64,000 nucleotides of DNA from the NCBI GenBank assembly GCA_019722365.1, contig JADFUC010002251.1, forward strand, positions 1 to 64,000. Direction: 5' to 3'. Below the pieces are notes generated by a model that had not been told where the DNA came from, did no database searches, and saw only the letters and a list, made by a program, of their open reading frames with translations. This document shows, in pieces, positions 40,187-52,559 of the stretch. How positions within the stretch are numbered: position 1 is the stretch's first letter; each line of letters opens with the position of its first letter. Source of the stretch: Lithospermum erythrorhizon. Its lineage: Eukaryota > Streptophyta > Magnoliopsida > Boraginales > Boraginaceae. The position numbers and the translations under genes were made by a program.

Positions 40187-40989
40187 CTACCCAACACTCT
40201 TCTTGCATCGTCCACTTGGAATATGTTTTATATCAGCTTTTCGTGCATCTATGTATTTACGAACTTCACGATGTCCACGTATTTTGAAAAACTGTAAAAA
40301 CAAAATTAAATCAACATGTATCATCTCAATATATTATTGTTACAATGGAAATGCATATTTCACCATAAGTTAAAACAATTTTATTACCGTATCTAATTCT
40401 TTTCCATGTTTTATTCGTGGATCGCCGCCGCCATTCATTTTCCACATTTGGTATTCTCTCCTGGTTGAATAAATTTTAAAAACTCTAGTAATTTGGTCAT
40501 TGATAATGGTATACAATAATTACTGGTATTGATAAATGATCAGGATAGAATACCTCTATGAGATCCCATCCCGCAAGCAATTCAATTCTCTTATCACTGG
40601 TTATCATATAATGAAGCTCCTCGAGATATTAGTCATTTCAAGTGATTAATAATGCATTTTTTTTAAATAGAATAGAGGAAAATTACCTTTCGTCTTTTTG
40701 TTCCTTCAAAATGCGTGAAACAATTTTTGAAAAATCTCTGCCATTGATTGCCACAGCACATTTCCAACCTGGACTAATAACTTGCATTCTAAAATCCCGC
40801 GGAGTAAAATATATTACTCCACTATTACTTTTACAAAATGGGGTTATTTATGAAAATTTAAAAATAGTAAACAATCAACACCACCGATGTTTTACCTTTT
40901 GCATGTTGCTTTGATATATTTTGTTTCAAAACGCTCCATTGTTCAAATTTGGATCCATCAATTGCAAAGTTGGAACAAAGACGCAAATC
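40187..40989 (-). pseudogene. Unassigned exon-like segments downstream of Helitron helicase
   Basis: Five segments on the minus strand look like exons with GT..AG borders: 40896-40989, 40687-40780, 40554-40619, 40388-40460 and 40187-40291. The first, second, fourth and fifth join in one frame to a stop: DLRLCSNFAIDGSKFEQW... then SPGWKCAVAINGRDFSK, then REYQMWKMNGGGDP, and finally FFKIRGHREVRKYIDARK. The third segment, ELHYMITSDKRIELLAGW, is open but in a phase that does not fit its neighbours. I do not recognise the protein. It lies just downstream of, and on the same strand as, the Helitron helicase. It could be a host gene fragment captured by the Helitron, a separate truncated gene, or an element-encoded protein. 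No start codon is placed. Confidence 0.4.
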
Positions 40990-41073
40990 CTAAAAAAAAT
41001 ATATTGAAAATGGCGGTGAATACATAAATTTCAATCAATGCATCGATAAAAACCTTGATAATTGTAAATTAAT

Positions 41074-42950
41074 TTAATTTATCATCATGAACCTTATAGT
41101 CATGCGAGGTGGTAATACTTCTTTGTAAACAACATTTTTAGTAAATACTCCATGTCTTTTTCCTAATTTTCCATCCTTCACCAATATCTTGGTCGTATGT
41201 GCAGCCACACCTCTTGATAAGGACACATATAGTTGTCCGTGACCGAATACATGGTTCCTTAGAAAAATTCCAACATTGGGAATAGTCTGACCCTGTGACT
41301 TGTTGATTGTTAAAGCAAAGCTAACTCTTACAGGAAACTGGTTTCTTTTTAGAACAAAAGGTAGACCGCTATCATCTTCACTATTTAATGGCATACGATT
41401 TAAGAGCACTTTATTCCGTAACAATGTCTATTATGATTTCAAATACAATGAAGTTTGTGTTGTGTAACTACATATCAATCGGTACCATTACATAACCCCA
41501 TTTCAGGGATCAAGATTCCTTAAAAAGCATTATAGGACATCCCCTATTTCGGGTTAAGCTTGCGAGGCAAACCACTCGACACAAAGAATTTAAGAACTCC
41601 TGGCCGGTAAAGATCGCTAATATCATCTCGACTCGAATCCTACGAAGATACTCAAATTCTTCCCCTGCGAATTTTTCAATAATCATTTCATTCAATTTGT
41701 CCACATCTGCATTTTTGGGTGTTATTATAGCTCGTGATCATATAGTCGGGAGCCTACACGTTGCTCCTCCATTTGGGAATGCTGAATCTATCAATGCATC
41801 AATTGATTCTTTCTGCTTTTCCCACGGTAATGACCTCATCGTTGACTAAGCAACTTCACGTAGTCATCCTTGGATGTTAGTTCACGACCATCACCCACTT
41901 GGGCGCAGAAACTCCGAAAGAACGTCACGATTGATCTCATATTATGCCTAATCTCAAAACTTCAACATGTCCCCAAAATTTGACTCAGATACTTGCCTCA
42001 ACTTGTCGACATCTCATACCCCGTTTTTACTATCGGGAAGAACTTGCCCGAAATCTCCACCTAAAAACAACCATCCGAAAGGCTTGGTGCTTATTATCCT
42101 CAAGGCTCATTCAATGCCTCAAGGCATATTTGTTGGTCATAGGAGCTTCATCCCAATACTACAATTACCTTGACCCATTCATCAATTCACGAAATGCCAG
42201 ATCAATCCCACAATGGCTACGTGTACCGCTTCCTCGCGGGATTTGAATCTCTTGAATGCGCCCCCAAACCGGGTGGTCACAATTTTACGGCAACAACAAT
42301 AGCAATGTCCCCTCCATTCCTCACATTAGATAATAAAACCTTGTATAAAAATGTTTTTCCAGTTCCTCCAGGGCCATCAATGAAAAACATATTGCTTTCA
42401 CCATTTTTAATTGAATGCATGATTTTGTTGAACGCAGTTAGTTGATCAGAGTTCAACTTATCACGGAATCGAGCATCTACTGAATATAGGATGGAAAGTT
42501 CATCCAATATAATATTTGAACACTCTCAATTTTCCCTCAAGTTGTTCAAAAATGGTTGCAAGTCATAGTCGGAGAAAAGGACTTTCTCCAGAAAGTTTCA
42601 ATAATATATATGTCATTCAACAACATATTTAAAGCAATGAAGTTAGATCCGATGTCGAGAAAACATGATCTCCATCATGAAATGATGAAACGTCCATAAT
42701 TCGGGCGAACTCCAAGAGGATGGCATGTCACCACAGCGATACAAAAGATTCCTAAATGTATTGGCATGTCCACACGACTTGCCCATCCAACGTGGTAGTC
42801 TAACATAGTCATTATGCCCAGTATCCCAAACCTTTCAAATGCTTCTTCAACGAAGACATTACTCCATTTAAAACATAATAAATTTCTACTTAAACATAAA
42901 CTTACCCATCTCCTAATCAATTTCCATTTTTCCTCGAATTATACAATAAA
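41074..42950 (-). pseudogene. Helitron helicase pseudogene (minus-strand copy)
   Basis: On the minus strand this carries the helicase half of a plant Helitron Rep/Hel protein. Walker A is intact as GPGGTGKT at 42350-42374, after SDQLTAFNKIMHSIKNGES. Further on are AQVGDGRELTSKDDYVKL (about 41910-41860), SAFPNGGATCRL (about 41790-41745), VDKLNEMIIEKF (about 41705-41670) and RGCPIMLF (about 41545-41520). The C-terminal helicase motif FALTINKSQGQT is at about 41325-41285, then GQLYVSLSRG. Frameshifts and stops lie between the segments. The helicase ends near 41074. No N-terminal Rep nuclease region is seen beyond 42950, so this copy is truncated at its 5' side. Confidence 0.8.
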
Positions 42951-43740
42951 TTTATCTCAAAATTTCTCTACTTAAACATAAACTTTTCAATTATACAAAT
43001 AATTACATTGTTTTGGGTGAAAATTAATGGTCAGGAGCAGCCACACTCCCTTCTCAATCAACCAAAGGCTCAATGGAAATATACTTGGAATCGATTCCGG
43101 GGACTACCTGTGACTGGAATCAAATTGGCCCCGCCTTATTCTTCAGCGAACCATCGAGGCCTCGGGAAGCCACTGGGTCCAAGAACGTTCAAACCACCAC
43201 TCATCATCACTCACTGCAACAAGAAATTCACTCAGTATACAAAGCCCCTCGAAATAAATCTGTGCCATGATATTTGGGCGAAAGTTTCATTGAATTTTTC
43301 CAGAGGAAATGGTGAGGATTTCGCTCTAAGCGCAATGTATGCCAGAACTAATGTCACGCCGGCTTCATCGCTCAATCGCTACTCTCCATGGCCGCTTTGA
43401 AATTTTATCCTTGTTTGGGCCGGGCTGGCTCCCTCCAATGCCCGCTGAATTACAGTTCGAGTATTTTCTAGCTGGCGCCAAGGACAGTCGCTGAGTGGCA
43501 AGAATAAGCGCATTCTATCGCCCGGGGCTCATATTATGGCCGCAACATTCATGGCCGCATTTGATAGATCGCTATCGAAGTCGAGATGAACGTGGAAAAT
43601 CGCTAGCACTAAACAACATCCAACGCCAAAGAGGAAATGTTCAAGATTTTTGTGGGTTGCCTCAACATTTGCTCCCTGGTGGAACAATGAGTCAGGAGGT
43701 TTATTCTTGGACACCTGAAAGGGGATTATCTAAATAATTT
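42951..43740. other. GC-richer island of unknown origin within Helitron region
   Basis: From about 43010 to 43740 the base composition is clearly more GC-rich than on either side, and both strands carry open frames of 60-130 codons. On the plus strand 43008-43400 is open for 130 codons. No domain, transposon motif or host protein could be recognised in any frame. It sits where the missing N-terminal half of the minus-strand Helitron would be expected but does not resemble the corresponding part of the plus-strand copy. A captured or inserted fragment is the simplest reading. Confidence 0.35.
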
Positions 43741-44450
43741 TAATAAATCATCATTAGTTATATATATATTAATAATAATCATAATAATGTAATAATCTAC
43801 ACCATATATAAAACACAAAGGTACTAATTGCCGGTTACAAAAAATAGAACGTGGAAGCCTAAATGGATGAAGCCAACTTTTTTTCTTCCAATTATACCCC
43901 TGTAATATTGCAACTGATCCATTCTTTTGCTTTTAATCTATCACAACAAACACCATTCACACACTACAACAAAAACTACTCTCCAATGCTTCAGTTAATA
44001 AACAATCATTCAACAAAAACTTCTCTACAATGCTTCAGTTAATAAACAATCCTTGAACAAAAACTCTTCGCCAAAGATTCAGTAAATAAAATTTACTTGA
44101 TAAAACTCAAACAAACAAACAAAGATCATCAAACACAAATTGATTAATCTACAAACAACAACTGGGAGATCGTGCATCAATACTCAAAGTTAGTAGAAGG
44201 TCAATTCATTTACTAAGGCTAAACAATACGGGAGATCGCAAATAAGGGACAAGCCTTGATAAACAAAAAGGACGGACGGAGCCCCCATTTTCATATATGG
44301 TAATTTCTCATATTAATACATTATTAAACAAGAAAGAAAAAGAGAGGAAAAGGAGCCGACATAATAGGTTTATGTTCTTATATTTTTCGTTGTTCCGGAG
44401 AAGTGGATGAATTTATATTCTATTTACGTCTTGAGATAAAAGATATGGAG
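43741..44450. other. AT-rich intergenic DNA with short direct repeats
   Basis: Near 43970-44095 the phrase caaaaactnctc.ncaatgcttcagttaataaacaat recurs about three times at intervals of roughly 50 bases. No coding sequence is present. Confidence 0.45.
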
Positions 44451-44454
44451 TAAG

Positions 44455-45010
44455 CAAATAAAGATATCCTAAAATTCAATCCAAAATTAAAAAAATAATT
44501 GAATCTCAAAACTGAAACAACAATTAAAACCTAAAATTGAAACAATAATTGAATGTTCAAACCCAAAATAAAACATAAATTAAAAGTTCAAATTCAAAAT
44601 TGAAACAATAATTGAAAATTCAACCCAAAATTGAAACCCCATTTCAAACAAAAAAAAATAAAATTATCACAAAAAAATTCAGATCGATTTGAACTTCAAA
44701 AAAATTGAAGCAAAAAAATCAATGAAAAAATCCAAAAAAAATACAATTAACACAAAGGCATGAAGATCGATTTGAACTTTGAACAAATCGAAGCAAAAAA
44801 TCAAAAACATAAACACTATTCGATGCAAAAAATATAATACAATTATCACAAAAAGATCGATTTCAACTTCGATAAAATCGAAGCAAGAAATCAAAGAAAA
44901 CCCCCAAAAAAACAATAACAAGCAAAAAAGTATACAATTATCACAAAAACAAATCAAATCGATTTCAACTTCAATCTAATCAAAGCAAAAAATAAAAGAA
45001 AAAACAAAAA
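44455..45010. repeat. A-rich tandem repeat arrays
   Basis: Two adjoining arrays are seen. At 44460-44650 a unit of about 35-45 bases recurs with the core AAATTGAAACAATAATTGAA. At 44655-45010 a longer unit starts with a[ac]aattatcacaaaaa followed by AGATCGATTTGAACTTC and AAATCGAAGCAAAAAATC. Its GATCGATTT core begins at about 44682, 44765, 44855 and 44958, giving spacings of roughly 83-103 bases. The long open frames seen through these repeats are by-products of the repetition, not genes. Confidence 0.75.
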
Positions 45011-45247
45011 CAAAAACAATAATCGATGTAAGATTTGAGAAATTAGATAGGAGAAGAAGGAGAAAGTCTTGGCTTGGTAGAGAGAAGCCGCAGTAGTGAA
45101 TTTCCGATTAGAAACCTAGACATACTTTATTCAACGTATTAATCGAAAGCCTATAGAAAATTATCGCCTAAAAATTGTATTCGGATCCGTCCGTTAATAT
45201 TTCGGGCGGTTAATGGTCCGGTTTTTCGACCGAGCAGTCGATTCAGT

Positions 45248-45503
45248 CTTGTATGAATTTAAATACTCCCTCCGTCTCAAAAAAAAGATTGTCACATTTT
45301 GATTTTTTAATAGTTATATTTTTACCGAAAATATTTTTAATAAAAAATACATTTCAAATTATTTTCATTGATATATTTTTCATCAAATATTATACAACAC
45401 AAACAAAAATATTATGGTCAAAGTTCAACGATTAAAAAGTCAAAAAGTCAAAATGTGACAATCTTTTATGGACGGATAGAATATTTAAATTCATACAAAA
45501 AGT
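45248..45503. mobile_element. Stowaway-type MITE with long inverted arms
   Basis: The core runs from CTCCCTCCGTCTC at 45266 to GACGGATAGAA at about 45481, with TA at each border. The arms continue inwards as AGATTGTCACATTTTGA and its inverted copy, so each arm is at least 36 bases. The inverted symmetry also continues outwards beyond the TA, since ttgtatgaatttaaata on the left is mirrored by tatttaaattcatacaa on the right. The whole could fold into one long hairpin. It is non-coding. Confidence 0.75.
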
Positions 45504-46379
45504 TTTTGGTACTGGTGTATTTTTTTGTAATATCAAAAAATATTATATTATAAAGAAGTGTATTGCAGTTATTCTAAAAAAGAAAGCAAAACCAATAACA
45601 TCAAAGAATGAATCCGGAATACACTAAAGGCACGGTAAGAGCGTGAATGCCATTAATAACGGCGAGAAGACAGTTAAGCGAGAGTTGCTAGACAACAAAG
45701 GCAAAGTGAATCAAGGTATGCCGATGAATCAAGGTTTCGCATTAATGTCGATCAGAGAACAACCGGCCAAGAGTTTCTGCACGACACCAACGTTTCCTAC
45801 GCACAAACAGTTAGGAGAGAACGAAAGCACTCCTGCCTACACCCACAAAGAGAAAATCAGGTCATGTTAGTTCCGCACACAAATTCCTCACCAAGCCATG
45901 ACCTATGCAAACACATCTAACACGCCGAAATCGTGAACGGCGTAAATTCTTAATTTAAAATGTATGTATTTTACACACACTAACATTTTTATTATTACTT
46001 TTAAAAAAGGCTAAGAGAATCGTGGTCGGACATGTAGAAGTTCACTCAATGCATTAAACCGAGAAGCGCCCGAATTGGATCAACTTTGAGTATGGGAGTT
46101 CAAGTAGAAATGGACAAAATATAATTTCCGGTATGTTTTAGATACTTTTAACTAATTGAAAAACATGGTTTATTAAAAATAGAAACTTTTGGTTTCTATA
46201 TGTGCATCCAGGTAACGAAGCTTCAGATGTAAATGAGGATATAGATACACGAAGAATATCACTCTAATGTTATGATAGTTTTATTGTACTAAATTTCAAT
46301 AACAAATAATCTTATTTGCTTCAACATTTGATTGGGTCACTTAAAAATAGAATGTAAATAATTTTATATTTAGTTCATA
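45504..46379. other. Intergenic DNA before plus-strand Helitron
   Basis: A 75-codon frame at 45643-45870 has no recognisable family. The region is of moderate GC at 45640-45950 and AT-rich afterwards. It may contain the 5' end of the plus-strand Helitron, but no clear TC terminus was located. Confidence 0.35.
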
Positions 46380-49300
46380 ATTTAAATACAGATCGTGTTG
46401 GTGGTCAACAAAATCAGAGAAGGGGCGCAAGAGGATATCATAATATAGCTGCTATGAATTGACAAGAAAGAATCAACTATAAAACATATACTACCAACCC
46501 CTAAAGTATGTTCATATTGTCATGCAACGCTTATTTCATAGGAATCGCTGTAATTATGTTGTCTTCAGTGGAACTTTTAAATTAACTTACACCAAATTCA
46601 CCTGAATCGCTTTAATTATTTCAAACACTGGGCGTAGACATTTTCGGCAAGACATCCGGTATACAACAATGCCTTTGCATTTACTACGGGAGTACATTAT
46701 GATGAAAATCTAGCCGAGGCGGAGAAGAGGTATATACATTTTCGCAATACGGAGCAATATACCATCGATAGGAAGCTAATTCCTGCTCCGAAACAGGTCT
46801 GGGGAGCATGCCAATCCTATATCTTGGACACAGATCACGAGGTCGAAAGCAGGATGCTTGAAAGTGCTTCGCTTCATAGGAATTTGGTGGTGAAGATACA
46901 AAATATACTACAAAAGTATAATCCTTTTGTCAAAGTATTACGCCAACTAGGCCAGCGACAAGACTTACCCACGTGTCAGTTGCTCATCAAGCAACAAGCA
47001 CCAAACATGCATCAATATATACCGTGATCTCGTGTCATTGCCATTATTTGTGGACGGAGATGACTCCGAAGATATGAACCTGCGTGATATCATCGTACAA
47101 ACAGTTGGGGGAAATTTGATGAATATTCCAGACATAGCAGGATATTATGATCCCTTGCAATATGTTCTGCTTTTGCCACATGGTTCGTACGGATGGGATG
47201 TTAATACCCAAGGCAATAGTGGTGGGAAGGTGACATGTCGTGCATTCTACTCATATATGCTACAAGTATATCTCTATGACTTTCATTTTTATAACTACTT
47301 TTGATATATCTCAATACTTAAAAAGCTAATATTACAATTATTATTAGATTCGACCAAACAATACATCTCTCCTACTACGTGGTGGACGCTGCGAAGAAGA
47401 TAAGTCATGACAATTATGTCAAGATTGAATCTCACAAACTAAGATGGATCAAAGATCATCAACATACCATACATTGTGACCTCTACAAGGACTACAAGAC
47501 TACATTAGTACTGGAGAAAATGATGCAGGTACCAACAATAAATTATGAAAAAAATAACATTCTTACAAACTTGAAATGACCACATTTACTAACAATTGCT
47601 TAGAAATGTCGTCGAATATCTAATCGTGGCTGCCATCTTCGCTTTCCCCGAAGCAATCGAGACCAACATCGGTATATCAAGATTCAATGGCCTTACAGCA
47701 CCACTCGAATGCCAGATTGATGCATTACCACCGCTACGTAATCAAAAATTGGGCAAATTAAAAAGAGCAATTGCTTCCAAAGCCAATTGCAACAAGATCA
47801 CGATTTTTCGTCTGCATATTTGGGAAAGCAAAGTTGGAGGAGTTCAAACAAGATATAATTGAGAGGTGTTTTAGGAAGAAAGACATACTCCCATGTTGAA
47901 TATCGTGTAGTGGGGCTTCTGCTCATGCTTATCATACTAGCGTAAAGCGATAAATTGAGTGAACCACGACTATGATGTGAGTCATGAGAGCGTAGATTCC
48001 ATCATGAAAATGATTCATTACTCTTACGCAACTGCTTAAGATATGATACATGGACCACATGGATATAATGATCGCTAATATCCATGTACGGCTAGCGATC
48101 ATGCAAAAGAGGTTCCTCAAGGAGTTTTCACACACAAACAAAGAGGGGGCATGACCATACCCTCTATCTATAGAGGCTGCCCCGGTCCACCGATCCCAAT
48201 TTGATAATAACAACGTAAATTCAGACAATAGTTGGGTCGTTTCGACAATAGTCAAGCCTCTATTAATGCTGGAAAATCTAGTTGTGTCGCGTAAATATTT
48301 TGTATAAATATGTTTACAAGTGACCAGATAGAGTAATGACGGGAAGTTCGTCAGGAGACAATCACGACGAGATTCAACAATTTGTATGGAAGGTGGATAT
48401 GTGCACCAGAGGCTTTCAGGGCATATTTGGCTGGGTTTGAAATGAGTAGATGTACCCCTATTTATAGATTACAAATTCATTTGCCCTCGAAATGCACACG
48501 CTTCGCTATGTAATTCGAGGAAATGATTACCGATATTCTTTTGGAAGATGAAATGAATCCTCAAAACGTATGCTCACATAATTCGTGAGTTAATAAAGAA
48601 CCCATTTAATCGGGCGTTACCTATATCATGAATTTCCGGAGCACTTTGTTTGGAATGCACAAATAAAAGAAGTTGACTGAATCCAAGTTAAATAATGTAG
48701 TCATTGGGAGGATATACACGGTGTCTCCATATCAAGGAGACAAGTTTTATGAGCGCATTCTTTTGACAAATTATACGCAGACCACGGTCATTCGAGGAAT
48801 TACGCACGCAAACGGAGTAATATGTACTAAGAATTCAAAGAAGGCTCGGGGATACTGTATATAATGACTACATCGGCTGGATTTGAGGCAAGTCGCGGTG
48901 GACACGCCAACCGCATTTCGCATCTTTTGTATCACTATTGGTGACATGCCATCCTACCGAGTTCGTGGAATTGCGACACAATTTCATCGCTTTCATGATG
49001 GAGATCATGTTTTCTCAACATCCGGATCTAACTTCATCGTTTTAAATATGTCATTGGGCGACATCAACATATTATTGAAAAAGCACGGAAAGTCACTCTC
49101 CGACTATGACTCTCACAACCATTTCGAACAACTCGTGAAATTATAGATTGCCTAAAGATTATATCGATGAACTTTCCATCCCTATATCCAATGAAGATGT
49201 CAATTCCATCGATAAGTTGAACTCTGATCAACTAACTGCGTTCAACAAAATCATGCATTCAATTAAAAATGGTGAAAGCAATATGTTTTTCATTGATGGC

Positions 49301-49900
49301 CCTGGAGGAACTGGAAAAATATTTTTATACAAGGTTTTATTATCTAATGTGAGGAATGGAGGGGACATTGCTATTTCTGTCGTCATTTATCCGGAATCAT
49401 AGCCCACCGTCTACTGTGGGGGAAGCATGCATTCAAGATTCAAAATCCCCCTGAGAGCTGCATGCACGTAGCCATCAAAGGGATCGGGATCTCGAAGCGA
49501 CCCAGATGAATCACGACGGGTCAAGGTAATCATGCTGGGACGAAGTTCTGGCGACCAACAAATATGCCTTCGAGGCATCGACAAGCACTCGGTGGATATA
49601 ATGAAAAACACCTAGCCTCTTCGTGGTAAAATAGTTGTTTTTCGTGGAGATTTCAAAAAGTTCTTCCAATAGTAAACGGGTAACAGATGTCAACAAGTCG
49701 AGGCAAAGATCTTAAAGTCAAACTTTGGGGACATGTCAAGCTTGAGATTAAGGCATAATACGATCAATCGCCGACGCTTCTCGGAGTTTCTACTTAGAGG
49801 CGATGGTCACAACCAACAATCCAAAGATTTACTACGTGAAGTTGCCGGCCAACGACGGCCATACCTACGGGAAACGAAAAGTTAATTGCGCATCGATAGA
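46380..49900 (+). pseudogene. Helitron Rep/helicase pseudogene (plus-strand copy)
   Basis: This holds a nearly full-length but broken Helitron protein. In order are a CSYCHAT zinc-ligand start (about 46511), FAFTTGVHYDENLAEAE (about 46671), and SYILDTDHEVESRML. The N-terminal domain follows with AGYYDPLQYVLLLPHG (about 47136-47190) and IRPNNTSLLLRGGR. Then come YVVDAAKKISHDNYVKIE (about 47374), ICAPEAFRAYLAGFEM (about 48398), YRLQIHLPSKCTRF, and VVIGRIYTVSPYQGDKF (about 48697). Walker A reads GPGGTGKI at 49298-49321, with Ile replacing the Mg-contacting Thr. Degraded DEVLATNKYAFEA (about 49536) and GKIVVFRGDF (about 49625) follow. Stops and frameshifts are frequent. It is the inverted relative of the copy at 41074-42950. 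Confidence 0.85.
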
Positions 49901-51355
49901 TTCATTCCCAAATATGGAGAACACATGTAATACTCAACTATATGGTCACCAAAATTCGAGAGTCAAACTTTTTTATTTTAATTTTATTCATGGGATTGTT
50001 GGATATGTTGAATGCAAAATTAAATGAATTTCAGACCACATAGAAAGAGGTAGAAAGGCTGAATCGCTTTATATAGTTGGTCGCATTAGAAATGAGTAAT
50101 TAAACACTCAGCGGCGCCAAGTGTTCAGACAAATGCGTATCGTTATTCGGGTAATATAAATATATATTAATCCGAGAGCGGCCTTGGGGCCTTTGAGTAA
50201 CTGGGAGGTCTTTAGATTCGGAATAAAATATTACACCCCAAAAATCAACATTTGCACCCCAAAAGCGCTTGGGAAACCTTCACATTCTACCATTCAGGAC
50301 GCCGAATGCCTGAGGTTGGCATTCATTTGGTCATATCATCTATGAACTACCGCAGAAAGTTAATAGTGAGTAATGGAGGGACTGACACCTCTCCTACACT
50401 TCATCTATAAAAAGCCAAACATCTTCCATCTCAAGACACGATAAACAAATATCAATTCTTTACACAACAAAAGTATTTCACCGGGTGATAGTTCTACTCT
50501 TTTCGGTTGGCTATACACCGCTTAGAGTGCTTCAAGGCGTTGTTGGTTTTACACCATCGTATCCCTGGGAAACAAATCTTTCATATTACCACAAGATTCC
50601 TTCGGCAGGGAAATTTGTTTTAAGGAGATTGTGTTCGCACAAGCTTGTGGGGCGGATGTTTAGTCTATTCAATTTCTTGCTCAAAAGCTCTGCGCTCAGT
50701 TAATATCTCGCCCTACGCCTAAAACAAACTTCATACGAACATAAACAAGAATCCTCGATTTGCTTCGAGCGGTATTAAACCTCTCGTTGTTGATAACTCA
50801 ATTATCGAGATCAAACGCTTTTTCGCCGCTAACGCTGGATGTGGTTGACTCAAGTATCGTTTCTACACACCACGCCGACAAAGTTCTCGAGGGTCTATTT
50901 TTCCTCCTGTTTCGAAGCCAAGTCCAATCTTGCCACCATAGAATTTAATGTTCCAATGGTGGCGCTAAATGCCGAGGCAAAAACCGTAAACTTTCTAAAA
51001 GTTAATCTTTAAGCCGGAGGGAACAAATGACGCTCTACCACAACTATGAGTCCACAAAATTTTGACCGGTGAGGCTCAAGCTTCAAGAAGCGGAATCTAA
51101 CCTTCGCCGTCACGCGTCGAGGCGTGGAAGCATGCCGACTACCTGTAGGAATTATATCCTCAACGATCTGACGCCTATTTCCGTGTATCGAATTCACCCA
51201 ACTCCGCCAACCGCCATAGTGTATTCTGTGAAAGTACAAATACGCAACGCAAGACGGAGCGTTAAGTTGACGCCGGAAAATTTCTGATTATAAGATGACT
51301 GGCGGAAATCTATAGACGTCAAGTTCAAGAATTATGATCTTTCTCTCGAATTCAA
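49901..51355. other. Unassigned DNA after Helitron, with a TATA-like leader
   Basis: A run of C4-A4 words at about 50230-50265 is followed by a TATA-like tctataaaaagcc at about 50405. An A/C-rich leader comes after it, then 800 bases of moderate GC with broken open frames on both strands (50485-50703, 50760-50948, 51069-51287, plus). No motif was recognised in these frames. The layout resembles a promoter followed by decayed coding sequence, but I cannot name a protein. Confidence 0.35.
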
Positions 51356-52177
51356 AGTAGGGACGGTTGTGGCGCTAACAAAATACAATCAATCCCAATC
51401 CTAATCGAAATGAACAAAAAATAACTCCAAATTGGAGAACTGACGAACCGAACCGATTTAAAGCTCGAAAATAAATAACTGAATATATCTTGGCTTTGGT
51501 TCGGTTTTCCCGATAACCGATCGTCTGGAACCCGAACTAAACCCGATTGAGTTATTAATAAAATTAAATATATATATATATATATATATAAAAACCCTAA
51601 AACCCCTAAATCTAATCTCTTCAATTCACTCTTCACTGTTTTGATTTTTGAGCAGCAGCAACTCATCAATTCCCCCTAGTCCTTCCTTATGCCACTGCAA
51701 GATCTCATGAATTGTTGATTTCTCCACTAGAGCTTGTAAGAAGTTGAGAACACCAAAAATATTCCAAGCCTGATCGTTCTGCTTTAGAAGCCCACATTTC
51801 AGCTCCGGCGACAATCAGGTCCAGTTTTGTTTTTGTTTAAATCACTACTGATTAAATTATTCAACTGTTTAGATTAGTTCAAATTGATTAGTCTTTTCTG
51901 ATTTTTATTGTCGATTTAAACATGTTTTTTTTAAGTTTTTGATGTTGCCTTAAATCAAAAGATTTGTTTTTTTAGTTGAGTTGAGCATAAATTAATGTTT
52001 TTTAGTTTGAGTTCATTTCGTTTTTTGGCACTAACGACCGTGTCCAGTTGGCGTATGCTTAAATCAGAAAACCTTTTAGATTAGTTCCTAATTTCCTATT
52101 GCTTAGTTTTTCTGATGTTCTTCAGTTGCTTTGTATCTCTGTTACTCTGTTGCATTACTCTCTTTGAGCATTACTAA

Positions 52178-52234
52178 GCATTACTCTGTTGCATTCTCTG
52201 TTAGTGAGCATTACTCTGTTGCATTCTCTGTTAA
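52178..52234 (+). repeat. 30-bp tandem duplication
   Basis: The unit gcattactctgttgcattc followed by tctgttagtga occurs twice at a period of 30 bases, with a further degenerate half-copy upstream (52140-52177). Confidence 0.75.
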
Positions 52235-52559
52235 TAACGAACCATTTGATGACAGTCTTCTTTACGATATCGGACACAAGAATGCAGGCGCATTACATGC
52301 TTTTATGAATGTTAGTATATAAAGAGTAAATATTTTAACTTTAATTGCTTTACGCGAACACTAGTCGCTACTATCTCTATGAAGTAATATAAATAATGCT
52401 TAGCGTCAAGCTCATGTTACCAAGGTATTTTATTGAACTATTTTATTGTATTTTTGATACGCTTTTATCGGACAGATGGCGATCGTTCATATTTGCGTGA
52501 TTTCGACATGCATAGCTTTATCAGATGTAATGACCTCCATCATCCGCTTTCTTTCCAGC

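Noticed and set aside
44679..44957. A hydrophobic minus-strand frame resembling a membrane protein
   Set aside because: It is the translation of an A-rich tandem repeat; the Phe/Ile/Leu content follows from the base composition.
50485..51287. Broken frames as a named host or element protein
   Set aside because: Tried in several frames after a TATA-like site; nothing matched well enough to name.
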